17,580 bases of DNA. Source: JBAXAM01 sp037142515. Its GTDB lineage: Bacteria; Pseudomonadota; Gammaproteobacteria; UBA9339. This document shows, piece by piece, positions 7,497 through 14,449 of the stretch. Each line of letters begins with the position of its first letter. Within the stretch, counting starts at the first letter, position 1. A program made the translations under genes and the position numbers. The stretch covers positions 1 through 17,580 of the forward strand of contig JBAXAM010000028.1 of assembly GCA_037142515.1 (NCBI GenBank). Reading direction: 5' to 3'. The notes under the pieces are model-generated. The model was not told the DNA's origin, searched no databases, and saw only the letters and a program-made list of their open reading frames with translations.

Positions 7497-7512
7497 ACTA
7501 GACGGCTCTAGT
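7497..7512. repeat. Short inverted repeat in the his/brnT divergent region
   Basis: ACTAGA-CGGC-TCTAGT is a perfect 6-base inverted repeat around a 4-base centre, lying upstream of both the his promoter and the toxin gene. It has no T tract, so it is not a terminator. It could be an operator for a dimeric regulator, or chance. The remainder of 7443-7620 is A/T-rich with no other recognisable element apart from the two promoter candidates. Confidence 0.35.
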
Positions 7513-7598
7513 ATCATGGTTTGCGTATTTTTTCGGTTTTGATAGTACAATTTTTAGGTGGACATTATGTTTTAAATATCATTTGATTTGTATATTTT

Positions 7599-7614
7599 TA
7601 TAATATACTATAAT
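7599..7614 (+). promoter_or_regulatory. Possible brnT -10 boxes
   Basis: Two exact TATAAT hexamers occur at 7599-7604 and 7609-7614, just before the toxin start. Neither has a convincing -35 at normal spacing. Use of either would leave a very short or absent 5' leader. Antitoxins of BrnT systems commonly repress their own promoter, so this A/T-rich block is also the likeliest operator, but no clear dyad is visible. Confidence 0.3.
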
Positions 7615-7620
7615 TTATGT

Positions 7621-7929
7621 ATGAAAGATATTAATTTACAAAATTGCATTGGTTTTGAATGGGATAGGTGGAATTTTGATAAAAATTGGAGCAAGCATAA
7701 AGTATCTCATTTAGAATGTGAGCAGGTATTTTTTAATCGTCCATTGCTATTGTTTGATGATACTAAACATTCTAGAGAGGAAGTAAGAATGTATGTGTTG
7801 GGAAAAACAAACACTGGAAGATTGTTGTTTGTGGTGTTTACAGTTAGAAATAATTTAATTCGTGTTATTTCTGCACGAAATATGAACAAAAAAGAGCAGG
7901 TTATTTATGAAAGCAATACCAGTTTTTAA
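7621..7929 (+). CDS. brnT: BrnT family ribonuclease toxin of a type II toxin-antitoxin pair
   Basis: The 102-residue product follows the BrnT pattern closely: an N-terminal FEWDRWNFDKNWSKHKVS block, a central strand pair with FDDTKHSREEVRMYVLGK, then GRLLFVVFTVRNNLIRVISARNMNKKEQVIYE. The Asp/Asn-Lys-His-Gly/Lys start and the R(V/I)ISAR...E.. end are family hallmarks. BrnT has a RelE-like fold and cleaves RNA, halting growth when free. The ATG at 7621 is preferred over the in-frame TTG at 7588 because family members begin close to the FEWD block. No ribosome-binding site is evident. The gene overlaps the antitoxin by 23 bases, toxin first, as usual for this family. It sits alone between the his and arg operons. 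Confidence 0.88.
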   Translation: MKDINLQNCIGFEWDRWNFDKNWSKHKVSHLECEQVFFNRPLLLFDDTKHSREEVRMYVLGKTNTGRLLFVVFTVRNNLIRVISARNMNKKEQVIYESNTSF

Positions 7930-8182
7930 AAGCCCCAAAGCAGAAGCAAAGTTTTGGCAGCGTGAGGATTCTACTAAGTATATTGATTGGAGCAAAGCTG
8001 TGCTGGCAAGCTTTCCTAATCTGAAGCCTTCAGCTGAAACCATCTCCTTGCGATTGCCTGCATCATTATTAAGTGAAATTAAAGTTCTTGCGCACAAGGA
8101 AGATGTTCCGTATCAGTCGTTAATTAAGATTATGCTTGCGCGCGAAGTAGGTTTAACGAGATACCAAGAAGCAAAAAAATAG
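7907..8182 (+). CDS. CopG/BrnA-like ribbon-helix-helix antitoxin
   Basis: The 91-residue protein has an N-terminal toxin-binding part with KFWQREDSTKYIDWSKA (family pattern FW...DS.dyiDW) and a C-terminal ribbon-helix-helix DNA-binding part around 45-85 (ETISLRLPASLLSEIKVLA, then DVPYQSLIKIMLAREV). This is the CopG-type antitoxin commonly found next to BrnT toxins. It is expected to neutralise the preceding gene product and repress the joint promoter. AGCAGG lies about nine bases before its ATG, inside the toxin gene, so it can be translated independently. It ends five bases before the convergent argH stop codon. Confidence 0.88.
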   Translation: MKAIPVFKSPKAEAKFWQREDSTKYIDWSKAVLASFPNLKPSAETISLRLPASLLSEIKVLAHKEDVPYQSLIKIMLAREVGLTRYQEAKK

Positions 8183-8186
8183 TTGG

Positions 8187-9578
8187 TTAAAAGCCTTTAG
8201 CAGTTTTCTTTGCGGCTTTTATAGCTGCTTTGACGTTTTGTGGGGCAGTTCCGCCAAAACTAGTTTTGCTTTTAACCGAAGATTCGACAGTTAGCGCTGT
8301 ATAAATGGCTTTTGTTATTTTCGGTTCTATAGCCTGCATTGAAAGTAGATCAAGTTCTATCAGAGTGCAGTTCCTATTTTCGGCCGTTCGCACAAGTTGT
8401 CCGCTGATTTTATGTGCTTTTCTAAAAGGAATTTTTAAATTTTTCACTAGCCAATCAGCTAAATCAGTTGCTGTTGAAAATCCAGTTGCAGCTGCTTGAC
8501 GCATTTTTTGTTTATCAACTTGAATGTCATTTATCATCGCGATCATAGTAGTAGTAGATAGCACAATAGTGTCGTGTGTGTCAAAAACCGGTTCTTTGTC
8601 TTCCTGCATGTCTTTTGCATAAGCCAAAGGCAGTCCTTTCATCATTATTAAAACGCTATTTAGGTTGCCAATGATGCGTCCAGTTTTTGCTCTGATAAGT
8701 TCAGCTGCATCCGGATTGCGTTTTTGTGGCATGATTGAGCTGCCAGTGGTGAAAGCATCGGATAGTCTTATAAAACCAAATTGATCTGTGCTCCAGAGAA
8801 TAATTTCTTCTGCGAGTCTTGATAAATGAATGGCGCAAAGCATAGCTATACTCAAGTATTCTATGACGAAATCGCGATCAGAAACGCTATCAAGAGAGTT
8901 TGCTGTTGGCGCGGTAAACTTTAATTCTTTCGCAGTAAAATTTCTGTCAATTGGGAATGACGTTCCAGCTAAAGCCGCTGATCCTAATGGACACTCATTT
9001 AGCCTTATGTAGGCGTCTTTAATTCTGCTCCTGTCTCTTTTGAACATTTCAAAATATGCCATCAGGTGATGTCCAAATGTTATTGGTTGTGCTGATTGCA
9101 AATGAGTCATTCCTGGCATTATTGTATCCGCGTGTTTTTCTGCTTTGTTAATCAGCGCAAGCTGCAGCTTTTTTAAATTTACATCGAGACAAGCAAAGGC
9201 ATCGCGTATCCATAATTTAAAGTCAGTTACTACTTGATCATTTCTTGATCTTGCAGTATGCAGTTTTCCTGCAGAATCGCCTATGATTTTTGCTAGGGCT
9301 GATTCGATATTCATATGAATATCTTCTAATTCGGTTTTAAATTTAAATTTTCCTGTTGCTATTTCTTTTTCGATCTTATTAAGGCCGCCAATAATTTTTT
9401 TGCCTTCTGTTTTGGTTATGATTTTTGTTTTCTCTAGCATTTTGCAGTGTGCTTTTGAGCCCAAAATATCGTGTTTAGCAAGGCGTACGTCAAATGCTAT
9501 TGATTGGTTGATTTTTTGCAGGGTGGCCGCGGTGTTTTTTGCAAAGCGACCGCCCCACATTGTGTTAGATTTAGTCAT
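8187..9578 (-). CDS. argH: Argininosuccinate lyase
   Basis: ArgH splits argininosuccinate into arginine and fumarate, the last step of arginine synthesis, as a cytoplasmic homotetramer. The 463 residues are normal length. The superfamily signature GSSIMPQKRNPD is at 279-290 with the catalytic serine in it. The general acid-base histidine is H159 in PGMTHLQ, and HTARSRNDQV (107-116) and the ALAGTSFPIDR block are also present. GGAT before the ATG at 9578 provides a ribosome-binding site. It starts six bases after the argG stop, so the two are co-transcribed. Its 3' end faces the antitoxin gene with a gap of four bases. Confidence 0.98.
   Translation of the reverse strand: MTKSNTMWGGRFAKNTAATLQKINQSIAFDVRLAKHDILGSKAHCKMLEKTKIITKTEGKKIIGGLNKIEKEIATGKFKFKTELEDIHMNIESALAKIIGDSAGKLHTARSRNDQVVTDFKLWIRDAFACLDVNLKKLQLALINKAEKHADTIMPGMTHLQSAQPITFGHHLMAYFEMFKRDRSRIKDAYIRLNECPLGSAALAGTSFPIDRNFTAKELKFTAPTANSLDSVSDRDFVIEYLSIAMLCAIHLSRLAEEIILWSTDQFGFIRLSDAFTTGSSIMPQKRNPDAAELIRAKTGRIIGNLNSVLIMMKGLPLAYAKDMQEDKEPVFDTHDTIVLSTTTMIAMINDIQVDKQKMRQAAATGFSTATDLADWLVKNLKIPFRKAHKISGQLVRTAENRNCTLIELDLLSMQAIEPKITKAIYTALTVESSVKSKTSFGGTAPQNVKAAIKAAKKTAKGF
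8189..8220. terminator. Weak candidate bidirectional terminator
   Basis: AAAAGCC at 8189-8195 pairs with GGCTTTT at 8214-8220 around an 18-base loop, overlapping the end of argH between two convergent genes. Both strands would end the stem in TTTT. The stem is short and the loop long, so this is only a candidate. No better terminator is visible for either gene. Confidence 0.25.
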
Positions 9579-9584
9579 TGTCGA

Positions 9585-10805
9585 TTATCCTTTTATCTTT
9601 TTATAATTCATTAGTCTAACCGCATTTATTTTAATAAAACCATCTGCGTCTTGCGGATTATAATTATCGATAGTATCCATTGATGCAATATTTTTATCGT
9701 AAAGTGAGTTACTGCTTTTCCTAGCAATTGGATAAGCATTGCCTTTGTAAAGTTTTAGAACCACAGTGCCGTTCATGGATTCTTGGCTTTTATTAATTGC
9801 CGTCATGAGAAAGCTCATTTCTGGGCTAAACCAAAAGCCATTATAAATTAAGCTAGCAATTTGCAAAGACAGCATGTTCCTGATGCGCATTATTTCTCGG
9901 TCCATCGTAATGCCCTCTAAGTCAGAATGAGCAATGTGAAGAATTGTGCCCCCAGGTGTTTCATAAACGCCCCTTGATTTAATTCCAACAAACCTATTTT
10001 CTACCATGTCTAAACGGCCAATGCCATTATCTGCTCCTAGTTTATTTAAGTATATAAAAAGCTCAAGTGGATTGGTTTTTGTAGTGCCATCTTCAATATT
10101 TGTGATTTTTATAGGAACGCCATCCTGAAAAGTGAGCGAAATTTTCGTTGTTTTGTCTGGAGCATTTTGTGGGGAAGATGTTAAGGAATAAATGTCTTCC
10201 GTGCACTCTATATTTGGATCTTCTAATATTCCAGCCTCGTGGCTAATATGTAAAATATTTTCATCTTCGCTATACGGCTTTGCTACGGTGGCAGTAATAG
10301 GAATCCCATGTTTTTTTGCATAATTCAACATATCGGATCGTCCCTGAAATTGCTCTAAAAATTTATTAGCTCGCCAAGGAGCAATAACTTTTATTTGTGG
10401 ATTGAGCGCATAATAGGCAAGTTCAAAGCGCACTTGGTCATTGCCTTTACCAGTAGCTCCGTGTGCAACAAAGCTAGCATTTTCTTTTTTTGCTACTTCA
10501 ATTTGTTTTTTGGCTATTAATGGACGAGCTAACGCAGTGCCCAATAAATATTTGTTTTCATATAAGGCGTTTGCTTTAAAAGCAGGGAAAATATAGTCAG
10601 TAACAAATTCTTTGCGCAAGTCTTCAACGTAGACTTTTGCTGCTCCAATTTGCAGAGCTTTATTTTTGGCTGCAGCAAAGTCCTCGCGTTGTCCGATGTT
10701 AGCAATATAAGCAATTACCTCATAATTTTCCTCTACTAACCATTTTAATATGATCGAGGTGTCAAGGCCGCCTGAATAAGCGAGTATGATTTTTTCTTTT
10801 TTCAT
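9585..10805 (-). CDS. argG: Argininosuccinate synthase
   Basis: ArgG condenses citrulline and aspartate using ATP to form argininosuccinate. The PP-loop ATP site AYSGGLDTS is at 9-17. The HGATGKGNDQVRFE block, GRSDMLNYAKKHGIPI, and the ENRFVGIKSRGVYETPGGTIL block are all standard. The 406-residue length fits the common bacterial and eukaryotic type, shorter than the 447-residue E. coli enzyme. The ATG overlaps the permease stop codon as ATGA, so translation of the two is probably coupled. Together with argH it supports arginine synthesis from citrulline. Genes for citrulline synthesis are not in this window. Confidence 0.98.
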   Translation of the reverse strand: MKKEKIILAYSGGLDTSIILKWLVEENYEVIAYIANIGQREDFAAAKNKALQIGAAKVYVEDLRKEFVTDYIFPAFKANALYENKYLLGTALARPLIAKKQIEVAKKENASFVAHGATGKGNDQVRFELAYYALNPQIKVIAPWRANKFLEQFQGRSDMLNYAKKHGIPITATVAKPYSEDENILHISHEAGILEDPNIECTEDIYSLTSSPQNAPDKTTKISLTFQDGVPIKITNIEDGTTKTNPLELFIYLNKLGADNGIGRLDMVENRFVGIKSRGVYETPGGTILHIAHSDLEGITMDREIMRIRNMLSLQIASLIYNGFWFSPEMSFLMTAINKSQESMNGTVVLKLYKGNAYPIARKSSNSLYDKNIASMDTIDNYNPQDADGFIKINAVRLMNYKKIKG

Positions 10806-12010
10806 AGAGTGTTTCCAGTTATTGTTAATATTAATAACGAGCCAATACTAAATAAGAGAATTAATAAAAAGTGCCTGTTTAATGGAACGCGATATGTTGA
10901 TTGTAGTTTGTTATTACCCCTTAATTGATAAACCAGAAGCGCCGGCAGAAATACTTCTAATATAATTGCGAAAAAAGCAGAATATTCTAACGCCATAATA
11001 AAGCCATTTTGATAAAATAATGCAAAGAGTATTGGCGGAAGAAAAGTTAAAATTGTTGTTTGTAAGCGTCCCGTATATGTATTTGCGCGTTTGAAGCCGT
11101 CTGCCAAAAAATCAAATAAGCCTAGGGCCACGCCTAGAAATGATGTTGTCATTGCAATATTAGAAAAAATATTAATACAGGAAGCGGTGTATTTGTTTTT
11201 TGTAATATTATTTAAGGTTTGAATTAATCCTCCAACGGAAGTGTTTTCGTATGCAATAGCAGCAAAGCTTAGTTTGCCTGCTATTGGTATTATGCCAAAT
11301 GTAACTAGTAACCAAAGTATATAGATAAGTAATGGTATGGTTGTAGATGCAATAATAACTAAGCGCATGCTTTTTGCGTGTTGATTGCAATAGCTGCTAA
11401 CGCTAGGTATTGCAAAGTGAAAACCAAATGCGTTAAGAAAAATTGGAGCAGCAACCCACAAATATTTCGCAGAAAAAGACTGGGCTAGTAGTTTGCTTAG
11501 GTCAATATATGGAACTAAAATGACAAGTACGGCTATTAGCAAGATTGTTTTAGCGCTTAATAAAAAACGTATTGAATAATCAACAGTGCTGGTGCCTAAG
11601 AATACAATCCCACCAAAAAGCAAGGTGAATAAAATGGTGCTAACCCAAAATGGTAGTTCGATTTGGATAGTGCTTTTCAGGATTACGTTTAGTAAAGAAG
11701 TGCTGCCGCATATGTATGCGGCAGTTGTAGCATATAGTAGTAATAAATAAGAAAGCCAGGTGATGATTTGTCCGGGTTTTCCTAAAATTTTTCGGGTCAT
11801 TGTTCCAAAGCTGTTATTGTGTGGTTTAAATGCTAATGTAGCTTCCAGTGTGAGTAGGGCGGTGAGTGTCATGAGCGCCCAATTTAGTATCAATAATATG
11901 GCTGAATAAAAAAAACCGGCTGAAGAACTAACGAGCGGCAACGCCAGCATGCCGGCACCAATTGCTGACCCGGTCAAAATAAATATACCGCCTATTGTTT
12001 TGTTAAGCAT
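10802..12010 (-). CDS. Aromatic/hydroxy amino acid permease family transporter (Mtr/TyrP-like)
   Basis: The 402 residues form a polytopic inner-membrane protein with about eleven hydrophobic segments, matching the HAAAP family that includes E. coli TyrP (403) and Mtr. The diagnostic N-terminal helix is at residues 5-25 with GSAIGAGMLALPLV. Further helices fall near 32-55, 82-105, 120-140, 150-168 and on to the C-terminus. Family members import tyrosine, tryptophan or phenylalanine with protons. The context is unusual: it is the first gene of a unit with argG and argH, overlapping argG by four bases, behind an ARG-box-like site and divergent from argR. By inference it may carry arginine, citrulline or ornithine. 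Substrate cannot be read from the sequence, so no symbol is given. Confidence 0.85.
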   Translation of the reverse strand: MLNKTIGGIFILTGSAIGAGMLALPLVSSSAGFFYSAILLILNWALMTLTALLTLEATLAFKPHNNSFGTMTRKILGKPGQIITWLSYLLLLYATTAAYICGSTSLLNVILKSTIQIELPFWVSTILFTLLFGGIVFLGTSTVDYSIRFLLSAKTILLIAVLVILVPYIDLSKLLAQSFSAKYLWVAAPIFLNAFGFHFAIPSVSSYCNQHAKSMRLVIIASTTIPLLIYILWLLVTFGIIPIAGKLSFAAIAYENTSVGGLIQTLNNITKNKYTASCINIFSNIAMTTSFLGVALGLFDFLADGFKRANTYTGRLQTTILTFLPPILFALFYQNGFIMALEYSAFFAIILEVFLPALLVYQLRGNNKLQSTYRVPLNRHFLLILLFSIGSLLILTITGNTL

Positions 12011-12028
12011 GGCTTTGCTCTTGGTTTT

Positions 12029-12042
12029 TGAATAAATATTCG
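12029..12042. promoter_or_regulatory. ARG-box-like site, permease-argGH side
   Basis: TGAATAAATATTCG matches the ArgR consensus TGNATWWWWATNCA at every position except the last base. A degenerate partner (9 of 14) starts 20 bases further at 12049. It lies 19 bases upstream of the permease ATG, downstream of the likely minus-strand start of transcription, so bound ArgR would block that transcript. The same site falls in the -35 area of the plus-strand promoter. Confidence 0.65.
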
Positions 12043-12062
12043 TATTTATGTAAATAGTAGCG

Positions 12063-12072
12063 TATAATTATA
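12063..12072. promoter_or_regulatory. Palindromic bidirectional -10 element
   Basis: TATAATTATA is self-complementary, so an exact TATAAT -10 hexamer is present on the plus strand (12063-12068, for argR) and on the minus strand (12072-12067, for permease-argGH). The palindrome extends one more pair each side to 12 bases. No good -35 is seen in either direction. Predicted starts are near 12075 (plus) and 12060 (minus). Confidence 0.6.
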
Positions 12073-12079
12073 CTTTTAT

Positions 12080-12113
12080 CAAATAATTATTCATAATCTT
12101 GTATTTTTATTCA
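12080..12113. promoter_or_regulatory. Tandem ARG boxes in the argR leader
   Basis: CAAATAATTATTCA (12080-12093) matches the consensus in 12 of 14 positions and TGTATTTTTATTCA (12100-12113) fits TGNATWWWWATNCA completely. Their starts are 20 bases apart, about two helical turns, leaving two bases between 18-base boxes; paired boxes two or three bases apart are the known ArgR-hexamer target. They follow the predicted argR start of transcription, consistent with self-repression. Confidence 0.7.
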
Positions 12114-12151
12114 TTTTTGGTATGGTTGGGGAACAAAAAAGGGGGTTAAAA

Positions 12152-12616
12152 ATGATTGCAGATAAAAGTAATAAAGAAAATTTAATGATGGTGCTGCGAG
12201 ATTTTTTATTAGAAGGATCAGCTAAGACCCAAGAAGAAATTTGCCAGGCTTTGGAAAAACAAGGCTATAGCATGAATCAAACTAAAATTTCTCGGTTGCT
12301 TAGAAAGCTTAGTATAGTGAAGGTAAAAAATGAATGTGGAGACGTGGTTTATTGGTTACCCAAAGAACCACCACCGCCGGAATCATCAACCACAGTGAAT
12401 AGCTTGGTAACTGGTATAGTGACAAATGAAGTCATGATCATAGTGCATACCAGTCCTGGCGCGGCGCAATTAATAGCCAGAGTGCTTGATTATTGTAATA
12501 ACGATAATGAGATTTTGGGAACCATAGCAGGAGATAATACTATTTTTATAGCGCCTAAATCTGTTAAGAATATTAAGAAGGTAGTGGAAAAGGTACGAGT
12601 TTTGCTGGAATTTTAA
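12152..12616 (+). CDS. argR: Arginine repressor
   Basis: ArgR is the arginine-responsive hexameric repressor. From the ATG at 12152 the protein has 154 residues (156 in E. coli). That start is chosen over the ATG at 12122 because AGGGGGT lies directly before it and the length fits. The winged helix-turn-helix (1 to about 70) has TQEEICQALEKQGYSMNQTKISRLLRKL at 26-53. The C-terminal oligomerisation and arginine-binding domain has HTSPGAAQLIARVLD (99-113) and GTIAGDNTIFI (123-133). D128 is kept, but the second acidic residue of the E. coli GDD motif is N129. A PPPPE linker (73-77) joins the domains. It is divergent from the permease-argGH unit and followed after 24 bases by cysK, so the three plus-strand genes may share a transcript. 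Confidence 0.96.
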   Translation: MIADKSNKENLMMVLRDFLLEGSAKTQEEICQALEKQGYSMNQTKISRLLRKLSIVKVKNECGDVVYWLPKEPPPPESSTTVNSLVTGIVTNEVMIIVHTSPGAAQLIARVLDYCNNDNEILGTIAGDNTIFIAPKSVKNIKKVVEKVRVLLEF

Positions 12617-12640
12617 ATTATTTTAAAGTACTATGTTTTT

Positions 12641-13573
12641 ATGAAAGAAAAAATTTACAGTGATATAACTGCGCTCATAGGTAATACTCCACTAGTTCGT
12701 TTGCGCAATCTCACTGTTGATCTTAAGGCTACGGTTTTGGTTAAGCTTGAGTATATGAATCCTGGTTCAAGCGTAAAAGATCGCATTGCTTTAAATATGT
12801 TAAGCGTTGCAAAAGCTGCAGGAAAAATTAAAAACGATACGGTAATAATCGAGCCAACGAGCGGAAATACCGGAATCGGTTTGGCGATGATAACTGCTGC
12901 TTGGTGTTTGAAACTTATTCTCACTATGCCAGAAACCATGAGTTTAGAGCGTCGCAAGTTGCTTAAAGCTTATGGAGCTGAATTAATTTTAACTCCGGGA
13001 AGTTTGGGTATGCAAGGAGCTGTAATTAAAGCCCAAGAGTTAGCAAAGCAAAACCCAAATTATCTTTTATTACAACAGTTCGAAAATCCAGCAAATCCAG
13101 AGATGCATCGTCAGACTACAGCGGAAGAAATTTGGAGTGATACAGCTGGTGCAATTGATATTTTAGTAGCAGGTGTTGGTACTGGTGGGACAATAACCGG
13201 AGTGGGGGAAGTGCTAAAACGACGTAAGCCAACACTACAAGCCGTGGCGGTAGAGCCGAAGGGAAGTCCTGTGATTTCTGGAGGCAAACCCGGAGCGCAC
13301 AGAATACAGGGCATAGGTGCTGGTTTTATTCCCAAAAACCTTAATACAAGTATAATAGATGAAGTAATTACTATTGAAGATGAAGTTGCAGAAGACATGG
13401 CTAGAAAAACAGCCAAAGCAGAAGGGATTTTAGTTGGTGTATCAGGAGGTGCTGCGATTGCTGCTGCGCTGAAAATAGCCAGTAGGCCTGAAAATGCTGG
13501 TAAAACAATAGTGGTCGTTATTGCAAGCAACGGAGAGCGTTATTTGAGCACTTGTTTGTATGATGAGTGTTGA
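12641..13573 (+). CDS. cysK: Cysteine synthase (O-acetylserine sulfhydrylase)
   Basis: This PLP enzyme makes cysteine from O-acetylserine and sulfide. The PLP lysine is K46 in NPGSSVKDR, the substrate loop TSGNTG is at 73-78 and the phosphate-binding loop GVGTGGTITG at 178-187. The 310 residues fit the CysK subfamily. The closing VSGGAAIAAAL and IVVVIASNGERYLST segments are typical of bacterial and plant CysK. The ATG at 12641 has little ribosome-binding signal, and there is no clear promoter or terminator in the 24 bases after argR, so read-through from argR is likely. It is followed after nine bases by cysE, whose product makes its substrate. CysK and CysE commonly form the cysteine synthase complex. 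Confidence 0.96.
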   Translation: MKEKIYSDITALIGNTPLVRLRNLTVDLKATVLVKLEYMNPGSSVKDRIALNMLSVAKAAGKIKNDTVIIEPTSGNTGIGLAMITAAWCLKLILTMPETMSLERRKLLKAYGAELILTPGSLGMQGAVIKAQELAKQNPNYLLLQQFENPANPEMHRQTTAEEIWSDTAGAIDILVAGVGTGGTITGVGEVLKRRKPTLQAVAVEPKGSPVISGGKPGAHRIQGIGAGFIPKNLNTSIIDEVITIEDEVAEDMARKTAKAEGILVGVSGGAAIAAALKIASRPENAGKTIVVVIASNGERYLSTCLYDEC

Positions 13574-13582
13574 GAGATTTTT

Positions 13583-14449
13583 ATGAACAGCAAAATAATA
13601 GAAAATACGGCAAAGCAACTGCAACAAAATTTTGATGCGGAATTAATCGCACTACAATACAATAACAATAAGAATGTTTTTCCTTCGGCGCAGCAAGTTT
13701 TAGAAGTAATCCATGAACTACAAAAAATACTTTTTGCTGAATATTTTCAGAGTAATACTTTGCATGGATTGCGTAGTATCCAGCCAGTAGTTAGAGATTT
13801 AATTTGGCAAAGTTTTTATTGTGTTCATGCTAAATCAGGTTACCAACAAAATAGTATAGACGAACAAGCTGATGAGCTTAGCTGGCAGTTATTGCAACAA
13901 CTGCCGCAAATAAGACTTTTATTGGACACTGATGCTACAGCAGCATATAACGGTGATCCTGCGTGCGAGGCGCGATTTTTGCCGGTTTTATGCTATCCCA
14001 GTATGTTAGCGCTATTATACCATCGTGTGGCGCATGTTCTTTATCAATACAAAATTCCGATATTGCCACGTATTATTACTGAGCTTGCGCATAGTCAGAC
14101 CGGAATAGATATTCATCCAGGAGCGCAAATTGGTGAGAGTTTTTTTATTGATCATGGTACGGGCGTAGTTATCGGTGAAACTACCATAATTGGTCATCAC
14201 GTAAAGATGTATCACGGCGTTACTTTGGGTGCTAAAAGTTTTCCTGTTGACGAAAATGGTAATTGCATAAAAAACATAAAAAGGCATCCCATAATCGGTA
14301 ATCATGTCATAATTTATTCTAACGCAGTTATTTTAGGAAGAATTAATATTGGAGATAATTCTGTAATTGGCGGTAACGTTTGTTTGACTGAGAGCGTGCC
14401 AAACAACAGTCATGTTTACCAGCGTGCTCAAAAAGAAATTAGCGATTAG
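13583..14449 (+). CDS. cysE: Serine O-acetyltransferase (EpsC/CysE type, long form)
   Basis: CysE acetylates serine with acetyl-CoA to feed cysteine synthase. The catalytic part is a left-handed beta-helix with hexapeptide repeats from about 175 to 275. It includes TGIDIHPGAQIGE (173-185, with D176), the catalytic FIDHGTGVVIGET (188-200, with D190 and H191) and RHPIIGNHV (234-242, with H235). A helical N-terminal region of about 140 residues precedes it, including the family segment LALLYHRVAHVLY. The total of 288 residues exceeds E. coli CysE (273), and the wording matches the EpsC-like subgroup. TTGAGAG before the ATG is a plausible ribosome-binding site. It forms a pair with cysK and overlaps the convergent large gene by 11 bases at the 3' end. 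The C-terminal sequence after VPNNSHVY is short, and the usual GIPA segment is not obvious. Confidence 0.93.
   Translation: MNSKIIENTAKQLQQNFDAELIALQYNNNKNVFPSAQQVLEVIHELQKILFAEYFQSNTLHGLRSIQPVVRDLIWQSFYCVHAKSGYQQNSIDEQADELSWQLLQQLPQIRLLLDTDATAAYNGDPACEARFLPVLCYPSMLALLYHRVAHVLYQYKIPILPRIITELAHSQTGIDIHPGAQIGESFFIDHGTGVVIGETTIIGHHVKMYHGVTLGAKSFPVDENGNCIKNIKRHPIIGNHVIIYSNAVILGRINIGDNSVIGGNVCLTESVPNNSHVYQRAQKEISD

Noticed and set aside
7497..7512. Possible TrpR operator (ACTAG...CTAGT halves)
   Set aside because: The half-sites resemble the TrpR target, but the spacer is six bases where the known operator has four, and no trp gene is nearby.
7588..7620. Toxin start at an in-frame TTG at 7588
   Set aside because: It would add eleven hydrophobic residues not expected in BrnT proteins and would overlap both -10 candidates; the ATG at 7621 fits better.
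12122..12151. ArgR start at the ATG at 12122
   Set aside because: The ATG at 12152 has a strong AGGGGGT ribosome-binding site and gives the standard ArgR length.
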